Below, piece by piece: positions 1 through 6,381 of a DNA stretch of 22,769 nucleotides (position 1 is its first letter; the number at the start of each line of letters is the position of its first letter). Position numbers and translations under genes: made by a program. The notes under the pieces were generated by a model, which worked only from the letters and a program-made list of their open reading frames with translations, was not told the DNA's origin and did not search any database. This DNA comes from Peptococcaceae bacterium (lineage in GTDB: Bacteria > Bacillota > Peptococcia > Peptococcales > Peptococcaceae): positions 1-22,769 of the forward strand of contig CAAEKP010000134.1 in the NCBI GenBank assembly GCA_900756555.1, in the 5' to 3' direction.

Positions 1-32
1 AACTAGGTGTATACTGGCGTATGCACCTAGTT
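1..32. terminator. Strong hairpin at window edge
   Basis: Two 14-base arms (1-14 and 19-32) pair around a TGGC loop, with one G-T wobble as the only imperfection. No T-run follows on the plus strand. It may be the transcription terminator or end structure of a gene or mobile element to the left of the window. The sequence alone does not decide its role. Confidence 0.5.
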
Positions 33-67
33 GTAAATCCGCATTTAAACAGGGTTTGCGATATGGG

Positions 68-234
68 TGACATTTTTGTCCTACCAAAATTTTTAATTAT
101 CGTGTCACGGATGATACAACAATCGTCTGTTCTGTATGACATTTTTGTCACCCCATTCTCAGCACGAAAATAATCGTCGTGTCATGGATGATATAGCAAT
201 CATTTGTTTGGTATGACATTTTTGTCACCCCCCA
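68..234. repeat. Imperfect direct repeats, possible IS21-like element end
   Basis: The 13-mer TGACATTTTTGTC occurs at 68-80, 137-149 and 214-226. The last two copies belong to a longer 54-base direct repeat (101-154 and 178-231) matching at 47 of 54 positions. Each motif is itself a short dyad (TGACA, four T, TGTCA). Several spaced copies of a transposase-binding motif at one end, with a terminal CA near 233-234, are known from IS21-family elements. No transposase gene is visible, so the element identity is an inference. If correct, the rest of the element lies to the left of the window. Confidence 0.4.
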
Positions 235-386
235 TTTATTATTTCCTGGGGCAGGCGAAATCAAATGTCCAAATATTAAAAATTCTGTTGAAAATTCAGG
301 TGGTTTTTTTGTATAAATATGCATAGAATCTATTCGTTTTCCTGTTGATTACGCAACTCATAAATAAGTTTTTTCCAAAAGAAAAA

Positions 387-408
387 CAGCACTGGAAGGC
401 CAGTGCTG
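387..408 (-). terminator. Terminator downstream of the alcohol dehydrogenase
   Basis: A perfect 9-bp stem (387-395 with 400-408) closes an AAGG tetraloop. On the minus strand it is followed by GTTTTTCTTTT, and on the plus strand by GCTCTTTTT, so it can work in both directions. It lies about 80 bases beyond the dehydrogenase stop. Confidence 0.85.
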
Positions 409-486
409 CTCTTTTTATGGATGTGTCAGGAGGTAAATGCCTGAACCATGGCGGCTGTTTTAAAAACTGCTTCTTACTGCGCTGCT

Positions 487-1638
487 TTAAAATGCTGCTT
501 TATAGATTCCAATAATCTGTTCTTTGGTTGCTTTGCGTGGGTTGGTCAGCTGGCAAACGTCTTTCATTGCGTTTTCGGCCATAATTTCAAAGTCTTCTTC
601 TTTTACGCCCAGACTGCGCAGATTTTTAGGAATGCCCACCTGTTCACTAAGCTGACGGATAGCGGCAATTGCTTTGCGGGCTGCTTCCATGGTGGATAAA
701 CCGTCGATGTTTTCACCCATTGCTTTTGCAATATCGCGGAAACGGTTGGCGTTACCAATCAGGTTAAATTCTTCTACATGCGGCAGCAGGATAGCGTTGC
801 ATACGCCGTGCGGCAGGTTATAATAACCGCCCAGCTGATGGGCCATAGCATGTACATAACCCAGAGATGCATTGTTGAACGCAATCCCTGCCAGATACTG
901 GCCGTAAGCCATTTTATCTCTGGCCTTCATATATTCGCCGTTGGCTACCGCTTTTGGCAGATACTGTGTAATCATGGTAATCGCCATCTGCGCAGACGCA
1001 TCGGTCAATGGATTGGCTGCGGTGGATACATAAGCTTCAATAGCATGGGTCAGAGCATCCATACCAGTGGCTGCTGTTAATGCTGGTGGCATACCCTTCA
1101 TCAGTTCCGGATCATTAATCGCAATCTGTGGGGTTACACGCCAGTCCACAATCGCCATTTTTACGTGACGGCTGGTATCGGTAATAATGCAGAATCGGGT
1201 GATTTCAGACGCTGTCCCGGCTGTGGTGTTAATCGCAATCATTGGGCACAGTGGACTATGGGATTTATCAATACCTTCGTAGTCACGGATGTTGCCGCCG
1301 TTGGAGGCCACCAGACCAATGCCTTTGGCACAGTCATGAGAGGAGCCGCCGCCCAGGGAGATAATGGAATCGCAATTATTTTCTTTAAACACTGCCAGAC
1401 CTTTTTCTACGTTCAGGTCAGTCGGGTTTGGTTCTGCGCCGTCAAATACAACGCTCTCCACTCCGGCAGCAGTCAGAATTTCCTGAATGCCTGCGGCCAT
1501 GCCGCTTTTTGCCAGAAATGCGTCAGTAACAATCATGGTCTTTTTCCCGTCCAGGCTGTTCATTAATTCGCCCACTTCTTTTACTGCGCCTTCACCAAAC
1601 AGATTTCTTGTTGGTAAAAAATAATAGGTTGTTCCCAT
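487..1638 (-). CDS. Iron-containing (group III) alcohol dehydrogenase
   Basis: This 383-aa cytoplasmic enzyme of the Fe-ADH family should interconvert an alcohol and an aldehyde with NAD(H), as do AdhB, FucO and 1,3-propanediol dehydrogenases. The GGGSSHD dinucleotide-binding loop is at residues 96-102. The four metal ligands are visible: Asp194 and His198 (GMDALTHAIEAY), His263 (VHAMAH) and His277 (NLPHG). Length and ligand spacing match FucO/AdhB. The start was set at the second of two close ATGs because AAGGAG lies 9 nt upstream; the ATG at 1644 is only about 3 nt from it. A longer open frame to 1770 lacks a ribosome site. The gene is monocistronic with its own terminator. The substrate cannot be told from sequence. 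Confidence 0.93.
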   Translation of the reverse strand: MGTTYYFLPTRNLFGEGAVKEVGELMNSLDGKKTMIVTDAFLAKSGMAAGIQEILTAAGVESVVFDGAEPNPTDLNVEKGLAVFKENNCDSIISLGGGSSHDCAKGIGLVASNGGNIRDYEGIDKSHSPLCPMIAINTTAGTASEITRFCIITDTSRHVKMAIVDWRVTPQIAINDPELMKGMPPALTAATGMDALTHAIEAYVSTAANPLTDASAQMAITMITQYLPKAVANGEYMKARDKMAYGQYLAGIAFNNASLGYVHAMAHQLGGYYNLPHGVCNAILLPHVEEFNLIGNANRFRDIAKAMGENIDGLSTMEAARKAIAAIRQLSEQVGIPKNLRSLGVKEEDFEIMAENAMKDVCQLTNPRKATKEQIIGIYKAAF

Positions 1639-2073
1639 CGTCATACACTCCTTCGCATTTTGCATAATAATTGTATAGTTATTCAAAAGAGCCTTTGGTT
1701 TTCCCTTTCGTTGGCTATATCCTAGCACAAAGAATCTATTTTGAGAAGCCCTTTTTTCTTGTTTTTCCATAAACAGAACAGATGCCAGAATTACAGGATT
1801 TGTGATTAGTTTTCACTTTCTCAAGGCTTTTTCCTGTCATTTTTTATATATTGTAACCTTTACTTCCTTCGTTTTTCCGTGAAAATCATCATTTTAACCT
1901 ATCATGTACTTGTGAACACAATTCACAAACTATTTGCATTCTTTTGCTATTCTATCGGATGCGGACAACTTTGTGATAGTTTGTTTATGTGTTTATTGTG
2001 TTATGGCATATATTCAACCTGCATTTTGTCCACTTTTTATTGCAATATTTGTATAAATAAAAATTCAATGCAT
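1639..2073. other. Gene-poor stretch upstream of the dehydrogenase
   Basis: No convincing gene is present. A 73-codon frame on the plus strand (1879-2100) has no ribosome site, is Cys/Phe-rich and runs into a terminator, so it was discarded. The stretch should hold the minus-strand promoter of the dehydrogenase. The best match seen (TTCTCA, 17 nt, TAGGAT) is weak. The only clear element is the palindrome at 1910-1928. Confidence 0.6.
1910..1928. promoter_or_regulatory. Palindromic operator-like site (Rex/CRP-like half-sites)
   Basis: TTGTGAA and TTCACAA form a perfect 7-bp inverted repeat around CACAA. The half-sites are those of the Rex redox repressor, which often controls fermentative alcohol dehydrogenases. 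Rex sites normally have a 4-nt centre and this one has 5. As a CRP-type site (TGTGA/TCACA) it also has one base too many. It lies about 270 bp upstream of the dehydrogenase start. It may be a regulator site, but the regulator is not identified. Confidence 0.35.
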
Positions 2074-2119
2074 AAAAAGCAGCTCTGCAATTCTGTTTGA
2101 ATCAGAACTGCAAAGCTGC
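2074..2119 (-). terminator. Terminator downstream of the substrate-binding protein gene
   Basis: The arms 2079-2095 and 2103-2119 form a 17-bp stem. Two imperfect positions become G-U pairs in minus-strand RNA but are mismatches in plus-strand RNA, so it is built for the minus strand. A TTTTT tract follows (AAAAA at 2074-2078 on plus). It ends the host transcript that once covered the gene at 2172-3101. Confidence 0.88.
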
Positions 2120-2171
2120 CGCACCGCCACATTCTCAGCGCAATCGCCAATAGAATGCATCATCTTTTGTT

Positions 2172-3101
2172 TTATTTTGCCGGCATGGTAACGGTTTCTA
2201 TGGCTGTTTCAGCAAATTGGGTGGTAACGATAGTATCATAATCGGCACGCTGCTCCAGCTGACCAGCCAGAGCCATCACATCCATCAGTTTTTCCAGCGC
2301 TTCTGGTTCCAGCACAGGGTTGGTATCCCAGGCTTCAATGTTTTTGTAGCGCTGCACCACCACTGTTAAATCTTCAATAGAGATATCTTCAAAGTAAGGC
2401 TGCAACAACGGTGCAATGTCGGCTGCTTCGTTCTGCGCCACAAACTGCTGCCCTTTATAGATGGCGTTGGTAAATTTCTGAATGGTTTCCGGGTCGCTTT
2501 CCAGATAGGATTTGGCTGCGGAGTAAGCAGTGTAAGGGATGTTGCCGGAATGTTCCCCGATAGAGGTTAGGATGTAGCCTTTTCCTTCCCGCTCAAACTG
2601 GGTGGCGGTGGGTTCAAACAAGGTCACATAGTCGCTCTCGCCGGACACAAAAGCGCCTGCCATGGCAGCAAACTGGATGTCGGTGCGCACGTTAACCGGC
2701 TTGCTGGCATCATCCACGCCCAAATCCAGACCGTTGGTTTTTAACACATATTCCAGCGTCATCTCCGGCACGCCGCCTTTGCGTCCGCCTAAAATTTCAG
2801 CCTGCTGCAACTGATCAAAGGAAAAATCCTCAACCTTTTCTCTGCCCACCAGGAAACTGCCATCCCGCTGAGTCAGCTGCGCAAAATTGACGGCGTAGTT
2901 TTCTAAATTCTGATTTGCTACATACACAGAAGCTTCCGGCCCCATAAGACCAATCTGGATTTCATCAGAAATCAGCGCCGACATAACCTTATCGGCCCCC
3001 TGCAAATTGATTAAATCCACTTCCAGCCCCTGCTCCTCAAAGTACCCCAACTCCATTGCCACATACTGCGGCGCGTAAAAATAGCCACCAAAAAGATAAC
3101 A
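2172..3101 (-). pseudogene. 5'-truncated ABC transporter substrate-binding protein (NitT/TauT type)
   Basis: The protein matches the periplasmic-binding fold of the SsuA/TauA/ThiY-like family: GYFYAPQYVAMELGYFEEQGL leads into the first domain, followed by a GADKVMSAL segment and a MGPEASVYVANQ segment. Such proteins deliver sulfonates, nitrate, thiamine precursors or similar solutes to an ABC importer; the substrate is unknown here. The frame stays open only to 3101, where a TGA (3102-3104) closes it. No signal peptide, ribosome site or proper start is present; a GTG at 3062 lies inside the conserved region. About 30-50 N-terminal residues are missing. The break falls where phage sequence starts, so the 5' part probably lies on the far side of the prophage, beyond the window. 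Confidence 0.85.
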
Positions 3102-3107
3102 TCAAAA
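3084..3107. other. Probable prophage-host junction (attachment site region)
   Basis: Codons up to about 3084-3095 still read as substrate-binding protein (GGYFYAPQYVA), while 3104 onward is the phage-side terminator. The crossover core must therefore lie near here. The matching copy at the other prophage end is outside the window, so the exact core cannot be set. Confidence 0.5.
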
Positions 3108-3155
3108 AAGTAAAGCCTGTAACTGCATTTATATCTGCAATTACAGGCTTTACTT
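3104..3155 (-). terminator. Terminator at the prophage end
   Basis: A perfect 15-bp stem (3108-3122 with 3141-3155) has an 18-nt loop that itself contains two TGCA blocks. It is followed on the minus strand by TTTTTT. The stem includes the stop codon of the methyltransferase (3154-3156). It insulates host DNA from phage transcription. Confidence 0.92.
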
Positions 3156-3912
3156 AATAATTTGTAATAATCAACTCTCCAAAGTTCTTTCTCTTATTTG
3201 TATCCCTGCAAATCGAATAAGGAACGTCCACTTCTTTAATGTTAAACCCGCAATACCATTCGCGCACCTCTGGGCAATCATTGATAGTCAACAGAAATTT
3301 CCCTTCAATGTTAGCTAGCTTGTCTCGCAACAATAAGTGGTCTGCTTTTTTAAATGGATAGCCTCGGTAAGCCGTTAAATTATAGTACGGCGGGTCGGCA
3401 AAGAACACCGTTCCCGGCCGATCATATTTATCTATAATGGTTTCAAATGATAGGTTTTCTACATACGTATTCCGTAGCCGTTCTCTTACCTGATGCAATA
3501 GTTCCGTATAATAAATATTTCCCGACGGTCTTTCTGTTGGTGCATATCCATACACATCCCCCTTGCTTGCAAAGCTCTGACTAATTACATATAAAAACCT
3601 TACTGCTCTATGTATCTCTGTCAGCTGCTCCAGTGTAGCGTGCTTATATTCTTCAAACAAATCACGGCCTGAAAATTCATACTGCAATAGCCGCTCTACT
3701 TCCGGTGCATGATATTTCAGCATCTTAAACATGTTGATTAGTTCACGGTCCACATCGTTTACAACTTCTACTTTGCTCGGCTCTTTACCAAAATACACCC
3801 AACCGGCACCCATAAACAATTCTACATAACAAGTATGCTCTGGCAGCATCTCAATAATTGTTTTTCTCAGTTTACTTTTTCCTCCCATTCTTGCGATTGG
3901 TGGTTTTAACAT
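3154..3912 (-). CDS. Phage DNA adenine N6-methyltransferase, D12 class
   Basis: This 252-aa enzyme should transfer a methyl group from S-adenosylmethionine to N6 of adenine in a short DNA site. The cofactor motif (ELFMGAGW, residues 31-38) comes early and the catalytic motif DPPY is at 173-176, the order seen in Dam and other D12 enzymes. An N-terminal PIARMGGKSKL segment matches the family's FxKWxGGK-like opening. The ATG at 3912 was chosen because a GTGAG site precedes it; a TTG at 3939 has GGAG only 1 nt away. It overlaps the upstream small gene by 41 bp. It stands alone without a restriction enzyme, as usual for phage orphan methylases that protect DNA or alter gene control. The target site is unknown. 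Confidence 0.92.
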   Translation of the reverse strand: MLKPPIARMGGKSKLRKTIIEMLPEHTCYVELFMGAGWVYFGKEPSKVEVVNDVDRELINMFKMLKYHAPEVERLLQYEFSGRDLFEEYKHATLEQLTEIHRAVRFLYVISQSFASKGDVYGYAPTERPSGNIYYTELLHQVRERLRNTYVENLSFETIIDKYDRPGTVFFADPPYYNLTAYRGYPFKKADHLLLRDKLANIEGKFLLTINDCPEVREWYCGFNIKEVDVPYSICRDTNKRKNFGELIITNY

Positions 3913-4090
3913 TTGTCTCACTTCTCTCTTTTTTTCCAATCTCCGGCAACTTATCTCCTAAATCTACTCTCTTCCTACCTGATGGCAATTCTACTGGTGC
4001 AACAACTGGTTCTATGTCGTCATATTCTTCATCAGAAAAGAAGCCATCTGTATCATAATCTTCATCCTTATAGTATAGTTTATCAGCCAT
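3872..4090 (-). CDS. Small protein with acidic N-terminus, unknown function
   Basis: This 72-aa protein is not recognised. Residues 8-26 are mostly Asp, Glu and Tyr (KDEDYDTDGFFSDEEYDDIE), a proline-containing middle follows, and the last 20 residues are Lys/Arg/Asn-rich, so the charge is strongly bipolar. The start at 4090 is preceded by AGGAG at 9 nt; ATGs further upstream in frame are too close to it or precede it. It is the first gene of a two-gene unit with the methyltransferase, overlapping it by 41 bp in another frame. The acidic patch could bind a basic partner or mimic DNA, but that is speculation. Confidence 0.7.
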   Translation of the reverse strand: MADKLYYKDEDYDTDGFFSDEEYDDIEPVVAPVELPSGRKRVDLGDKLPEIGKKERSETNVKTTNRKNGRKK

Positions 4091-4108
4091 ATATCTCATT
4101 CTCCTTTT

Positions 4109-4124
4109 AAGAACATTTGTTTCT
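4109..4124. promoter_or_regulatory. LexA-like box 2 (start-site proximal)
   Basis: AAGAACatttGTTTCT matches the Gram-positive LexA pattern GAAC-N4-GTTC except for one base. It lies between the -10 box and the ribosome site of the small acidic gene, covering the expected transcription start. Confidence 0.5.
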
Positions 4125-4128
4125 ATAT

Positions 4129-4157
4129 ATAATAACATACTTTTTGTGCATAATCAA
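4129..4157 (-). promoter_or_regulatory. Promoter of the small acidic protein-methyltransferase unit
   Basis: On the minus strand TTGATT (4152-4157) and TATTAT (4129-4134) are separated by exactly 17 nt, close to the sigma-A consensus. The unit follows a terminator, so it needs its own promoter. It could be expressed in the lysogen apart from the late genes. Confidence 0.75.
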
Positions 4158-4171
4158 GAACGATTGTTCTT
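4156..4171. promoter_or_regulatory. LexA-like box 1 (upstream of -35)
   Basis: AAGAACgattGTTCTT is a perfect 6-bp inverted repeat with the GAAC-N4-GTTC core of Bacillus-type LexA boxes. It overlaps the edge of the -35 element at 4152-4157. A phage repressor with a similar site is an alternative. Confidence 0.6.
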
Positions 4172-4218
4172 AAAATAAAAAATACCCTGCTGCTATGATT
4201 CTGCTCATAACAACAGGG
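4172..4218 (-). terminator. Terminator of the lysis genes
   Basis: Arms 4185-4198 and 4205-4218 give a 14-bp stem with two G-U pairs in minus-strand RNA and a 6-nt loop. TATTTTTTATTTT follows. It begins 6 bp past the amidase stop and separates late transcription from the accessory unit. Confidence 0.9.
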
Positions 4219-4224
4219 CTGTTC

Positions 4225-4962
4225 TTATCTTCTAACCACTACACACATCTTATCCGTATCATACTCAACTTTACACCCCAGTACTTCTGCCACCTGACGT
4301 ATTGGCGCCCACACTGTGCCATTTCTATTTTCCTGCTCAATCTGGTATAGGGTTTCACTTCCATCTACAGCAATCACTTTCAAATTGTACTGCTGTTCTG
4401 GCTCTGGCATCCATACCAAACCACAGTACTGCACGATAGCTTTGGCAATCGCTTCTGCTACTTTCTTCTGCCAGCTTGCATTGGTCAGCAGCTTTTCTTC
4501 CTGAGTATTATTAATAAACGCTGTTTCCACTAAAATTGCCGGAGCTTTTACTCCTTTCAAAATAGCCCAATCGTTGAATTTTACACCACGGTCTGTCAGC
4601 CCAGTCGCATCAACTAACTCTTTCTGCACTGTCTGAGCCAGCGAATAACCAGCGCTTGTTTTACTGTATGCCCATGTTTCCGTTCCGTATCCTGTTTTAT
4701 CACTTCTATCGCCATCTGCATTGGCATGAATGCTGACTAAATAATCTACTTTTGCATCATTGGCAATCTTACAGCGCTCTGCAATAACCAGACGGCCTTC
4801 TTTGTCAGATTCCCTTGTCATCACAACATCTACACCATTCCGCAGCAGTGCTGCTTTAACCTGCAGGGCAATCTGCAACGTAATGTCCTTCTCCAACGCA
4901 CCATTCTGACCAACTGCGCCCGGATCAGCGCCACCGTGTCCGGCATCAATGCACACTTTCAT
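4225..4962 (-). CDS. Probable in-frame short form: amidase alone from an internal start
   Basis: Inside the endolysin gene an ATG at 4962 is preceded by AAGGAGGT (4969-4976) with a 6-nt gap. This is a full Shine-Dalgarno sequence, stronger than that of the gene itself. The ATG falls exactly at the first beta strand of the amidase (MKVCIDAGHGG), where stand-alone amidases begin. The product would be 245 aa: the amidase plus the C-terminal repeat, without the glycosidase-like domain. Internal starts giving short endolysin forms are known in other Gram-positive phages, though there they often yield the binding domain. It may also be a relic of two genes that fused. Confidence 0.6.
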   Translation of the reverse strand: MKVCIDAGHGGADPGAVGQNGALEKDITLQIALQVKAALLRNGVDVVMTRESDKEGRLVIAERCKIANDAKVDYLVSIHANADGDRSDKTGYGTETWAYSKTSAGYSLAQTVQKELVDATGLTDRGVKFNDWAILKGVKAPAILVETAFINNTQEEKLLTNASWQKKVAEAIAKAIVQYCGLVWMPEPEQQYNLKVIAVDGSETLYQIEQENRNGTVWAPIRQVAEVLGCKVEYDTDKMCVVVRR

Positions 4963-5607
4963 CTTTTTACCTCCTTCCGGCTTCGTTTCCTGTACAAACT
5001 GAATAATATTAGACTGCTTCTGGCTTCCATTAACCTGCCCGACATCGCTGTTTACAGCCGCTACATGCCCGCCGTCCAGCATCACCGCATATTGTAAGCC
5101 TTGTTTTTTGCAATATTCGTTGACTTCCACGCCATTCATGTTTACCAGATACAACCCATATACCTGACCGCTTTTTACGCCGATTACTGTGTGATTTGTT
5201 TTCCGCAGCACATCGCTGTAGTCGTATGTTTTCCCGCCCTGGTTAAACCGCGCATAGCCTTCTACGGCTGGATTGTACTTGTCCAGCAGCCCTACGCCAG
5301 AGATAGCCCATTGCACCTTTGGCAGTTCCGCAGCAGAAATAGCTGTCAAACGTTTCACCGTAAAGTTGCCAGCTTTGTAATAAATCAGGCAGCTATCTGG
5401 GTAGCCTAACCAGGCATGCGCCGCACTGTTATTGATTACTTTGCCACCAGCTACCAAGATGCTGCACACTTTATCCGTATACTGAAATGTGCCGCTGATG
5501 CAGTTTGCATAGTTTTTGCAGGCTTGTTTATTTTTCAAATCCGCGAAAATCACTTTGTTCGGCTCTGCAGATAAAATGATATTGTTTCCATCTTTCTTGA
5601 TAGACAT
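4225..5607 (-). CDS. Endolysin: glycosidase-like domain, amidase_3, copper-amine-oxidase-like repeat
   Basis: This 460-aa lysis enzyme has three parts. Residues about 1-205 resemble the NAGPA/DUF2233 phosphodiester glycosidase fold, with VMLDGGHVAAVN at 175-186. Residues about 216-395 are a zinc N-acetylmuramoyl-L-alanine amidase (Amidase_3) that cuts between muramic acid and the stem peptide: His224 (DAGHGG), Glu239, His294 (SIHANA) and catalytic Glu361 (VETAF). Residues about 408-460 look like a copper-amine-oxidase N-domain repeat (WAPIRQVAEVLGCKVEYD), a wall- or surface-associated module common in Bacillota. No signal peptide is seen, so release should depend on the holin. The ATG at 5607 has GGAAGGG 9 nt upstream; a TTG at 5631 would put that site inside the gene. 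An internal start at 4962 is described separately. Confidence 0.9.
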   Translation of the reverse strand: MSIKKDGNNIILSAEPNKVIFADLKNKQACKNYANCISGTFQYTDKVCSILVAGGKVINNSAAHAWLGYPDSCLIYYKAGNFTVKRLTAISAAELPKVQWAISGVGLLDKYNPAVEGYARFNQGGKTYDYSDVLRKTNHTVIGVKSGQVYGLYLVNMNGVEVNEYCKKQGLQYAVMLDGGHVAAVNSDVGQVNGSQKQSNIIQFVQETKPEGGKKMKVCIDAGHGGADPGAVGQNGALEKDITLQIALQVKAALLRNGVDVVMTRESDKEGRLVIAERCKIANDAKVDYLVSIHANADGDRSDKTGYGTETWAYSKTSAGYSLAQTVQKELVDATGLTDRGVKFNDWAILKGVKAPAILVETAFINNTQEEKLLTNASWQKKVAEAIAKAIVQYCGLVWMPEPEQQYNLKVIAVDGSETLYQIEQENRNGTVWAPIRQVAEVLGCKVEYDTDKMCVVVRR

Positions 5608-5629
5608 AATTATCAACCCTTCCCTATAC

Positions 5630-5661
5630 AAAAATAAGCACCTGCCGGATATGACAGGTGC
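5630..5661 (-). terminator. Weak terminator or attenuator between holin and endolysin
   Basis: A 7-bp stem (5638-5644 with 5655-5661) has a 10-nt loop and is followed on the minus strand by TTATTTTT. It sits just after the holin stop and upstream of the endolysin ribosome site, so it may lower endolysin expression relative to holin. Confidence 0.5.
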
Positions 5662-5668
5662 AATAGAA

Positions 5669-6160
5669 TCATTCTTTATTTACAATTTTCTCTGGCACAT
5701 CTGCCTTAGAATCAATCAGATCAGCGGCCACTTGTAAGCCTTTTGTTAAAAATGTCGGCACATTGTAGCCCATTTCTACAAAATTTTCTACAATGCTTCT
5801 CGCTTCGTTTACCATCAGACTAGCTAAACAGAACCAACCCAACAGGTTTAAGAATGATAAGTCAATTTGCAAGATATCATTTCCTAATGCCGTGAACACT
5901 GCTGCCGTCACAAACGCCACCGCAATTAGTACCCAATACAACATCTTTTTTACTAATCCTTGAAGCCCAATAGCGCTGCTTTCCTGTTTCAGCTTTCTGG
6001 CCTTATACCAGCCGGTCAGCCAGTCCACCACATTGAAAAACAGAAATGCTCCAAACAAATAGTAATACTGCCCAAATACTGTGGTTAATAAAATCACCCA
6101 GCCGGATACCATTGCATTGTAGGCATCAGCCAGTGCATTGATATTAAAATATTCTTTCAT
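5669..6160 (-). CDS. Phage holin (toxin secretion/phage lysis holin family)
   Basis: This 163-aa membrane protein should form the lysis pore that lets the endolysin reach the wall. Three hydrophobic stretches are visible: about residues 19-45 (WVILLTTVFGQYYYLFGAFL), 70-92 (KMLYWVLIAVAFVTAAVFT) and 101-118 (LSFLNLLGWFCLASLMVNEA). The NVVDWLTGWYKA segment after the first and the SIVENFVEMG segment are typical of the phage_holin_4 (TcdE/UtxA-like) family. AGGAG lies just upstream of the ATG. The gene follows the tail operon terminator and precedes the endolysin, as in many Bacillota phages. Confidence 0.9.
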   Translation of the reverse strand: MKEYFNINALADAYNAMVSGWVILLTTVFGQYYYLFGAFLFFNVVDWLTGWYKARKLKQESSAIGLQGLVKKMLYWVLIAVAFVTAAVFTALGNDILQIDLSFLNLLGWFCLASLMVNEARSIVENFVEMGYNVPTFLTKGLQVAADLIDSKADVPEKIVNKE

Positions 6161-6178
6161 TGTTTCTCCTCCCTAATG

Positions 6179-6203
6179 AAAAAAGCGCCCCAGCCGGAGC
6201 GCT
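6179..6203 (-). terminator. Terminator at the end of the tail gene operon
   Basis: An 8-bp GC-rich stem (6184-6191 with 6196-6203, one G-U pair) with a 4-nt loop is followed by six T on the minus strand. It lies 7 bp after the XkdX-like stop and immediately before the holin ribosome site. Lysis genes must therefore rely on read-through or antitermination; no promoter was seen in the short gap. Confidence 0.88.
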
Positions 6204-6209
6204 CTTTAA

Positions 6210-6338
6210 TTATTCTGTTAATTCACCCAAACCAGAATCCGTTAAAATCTCCTGAACTTGTGCTTTTAGTTTTTCTGGCACATCCTGAAACATTGTTTTT
6301 CCTAAAATCACTCTTTGTGCAAAAAACATTGCCATCAT
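6210..6338 (-). CDS. XkdX/CD1375-like small phage protein
   Basis: This 42-aa frame reads MMAMFFAQRVILGKTMFQDV and then PEKLKAQVQEILTDSGLGEL. The pattern of a short aromatic start, a GKTxFxxVPxxLKxQV core and an acidic end is that of the tiny XkdX-type proteins found after tail fibre genes in PBSX-like phages. Function is unknown. GAGG lies 2 nt before the first ATG and 5 nt before the second (6335), so either may be used. A run of eight G precedes the ribosome site. The strong terminator follows at once. Confidence 0.72.
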   Translation of the reverse strand: MMAMFFAQRVILGKTMFQDVPEKLKAQVQEILTDSGLGELTE

Positions 6339-6381
6339 TTCCTCACCCCCCCCTTTGCCGTATAATAAAAATAGCAGAAGG

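Noticed and set aside
68..234. CRISPR array
   Set aside because: Only three copies of a 13-mer at unequal spacing (69 and 77 bp), with similarity extending into the would-be spacers and no cas genes.
778..1566. Plus-strand frames opposite the alcohol dehydrogenase
   Set aside because: The minus-strand enzyme has all catalytic motifs; the opposite frames resemble no protein and lack starts with ribosome sites.
1879..2100. Plus-strand 73-codon frame between the two host genes
   Set aside because: No ribosome site, odd Cys/Phe-rich composition, and it runs into the stem of a minus-strand terminator.
4072..4138. Longer N-terminus for the small acidic protein (start at 4138)
   Set aside because: It would span the -10 box and the expected transcription start; the AGGAG site fits the ATG at 4090.
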